This document shows, piece by piece, positions 63,636-64,000 of a stretch of 64,000 bases of DNA (its first letter is position 1; every line of letters starts with the position of its first letter). The position numbers and the translations under genes were made by a program. Origin of the DNA: Sphingomonas echinoides (GTDB lineage: Bacteria > Pseudomonadota > Alphaproteobacteria > Sphingomonadales > Sphingomonadaceae); assembly GCF_029623395.1 (NCBI RefSeq), contig NZ_JAPYKK010000014.1:29098-93097 (forward strand), written 5' to 3'. Under the pieces are notes generated by a model that worked only from the letters and a program-made list of their open reading frames with translations, was not told the DNA's origin and made no database searches.

Positions 63636-64000
63636 ATGCGCGCCCTCCCCGCCTTGCTGCTGCTCGCCGCCCCATGGACCAGCGCGGCCACGGCACGCGA
63701 CGTCCCGGTTGCCCCGACAACTGCGACGCCCCCACTCGGCGCGAACCTCGAAAAGTTCGCCTATCCCTTCCCGCTCCACTGGTTCGACGGCCAATCTCAA
63801 GGCGCACCGGTCCGCATGGCATATCTCGACGTGCCCCCGACGAGCCAACCGAACGGACGAACCGTCGTGCTGCTCCACGGCAAGAACTTCTGCGCGGCGA
63901 CATGGCAGGACACGATCGGCGCGCTATCCAAGGCCGGCTACCGCGTGATCGCGCCCGACCAGATCGGCTTCTGCAAATCGTCCAAGCCGGCGGGCTATCA
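63636..64000 (+). CDS. Exported alpha/beta hydrolase (partial, runs off the end)
   Basis: The frame starts at ATG 63636 with GAAGGA just upstream and is open at the window end (121 residues visible). Residues 1-18 are a signal peptide (LLLLAAPWTSAATA). The oxyanion segment VVLLHGKNF and the first strand-helix of an alpha/beta hydrolase (VIAPDQIGFCKSSKP) are visible; the nucleophile elbow lies beyond the window. Substrate unknown. Confidence 0.82.
   Translation, partial: MRALPALLLLAAPWTSAATARDVPVAPTTATPPLGANLEKFAYPFPLHWFDGQSQGAPVRMAYLDVPPTSQPNGRTVVLLHGKNFCAATWQDTIGALSKAGYRVIAPDQIGFCKSSKPAGY

Overview
The window is chromosomal DNA from a GC-rich alphaproteobacterium, most probably Sphingomonas or a close relative in the Sphingomonadaceae. 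The evidence is the high GC content, the split b/b' F0 ATP synthase genes, several short exported proteins and DUF families typical of sphingomonads (DUF1289, DUF2794), and the intergenic inverted-repeat families common in that group. No phage, transposase, CRISPR array, rRNA or tRNA was seen. Genes are dense and on both strands, and no gene-free stretch exceeds about 300 bases.

Layout. 0-3.3 kb: tail of a probable RNA helicase, a DUF1289 protein, a glutathione transferase, a Tat-exported dienelactone hydrolase and an MBL-fold hydrolase. 3.3-7.5 kb: a minus-strand run xseB-ispA-coaD-PPIase-queA-EF-hand protein. 7.5-14.5 kb: succinate-semialdehyde dehydrogenase, leuB, recO, a polysaccharide deacetylase, a nitronate-monooxygenase-like flavoprotein with an extra cysteine cluster, and a glycosyltransferase. 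14.6-23.2 kb: a diguanylate cyclase, a secreted protein of unknown function, a GH130/SDR/hydrolase group, selO, astD. 23.3-25.7 kb: the F0 operon atpI-B-E-b'-b. 25.9-30.7 kb: radC, an arsR-arsC-arsH set with no pump, an exported EF-hand protein, purB and a 26-residue hydrophobic ORF. 30.8-35.1 kb: dnaK-dnaJ with a heat-shock-type promoter, a PCu(A)C copper lipoprotein and an HExxH protein. 35.1-40 kb: fructokinase-like ROK kinase, glmS, glmU, gph. 40-42.6 kb: a four-gene HprK-related-kinase/PqqD/nucleotidyltransferase/Tat-protein cluster. 42.7-50.1 kb: the complete phoR-pstSCAB-phoU-phoB phosphate regulon. 50.1-64 kb: SDR, DUF2794-cysE, TauE exporter, ahpD-ahpC divergent from oxyR, fasciclin protein, moaE-moaD-pgsA, MFS transporter, a MASE1-PAS-GGDEF cyclase, an M28 peptidase and a truncated hydrolase.

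Modules. PhoR/PhoB with PstSCAB/PhoU form a self-contained phosphate-sensing unit, and a Pho-box-like triple repeat precedes pstS. OxyR faces ahpC/ahpD across a palindromic operator. GlmS, GlmU and the sugar kinase sit together and could feed UDP-GlcNAc synthesis. Both diguanylate cyclase genes carry a near-consensus CtrA box at the same distance from their start codons, which hints at shared cell-cycle or motility control. The least understood module is the HprK-related kinase A/PqqD cluster at 40.0-42.6 kb. It looks like a peptide- or protein-modification system, and its first gene, a small Tat-exported protein, is a candidate substrate.
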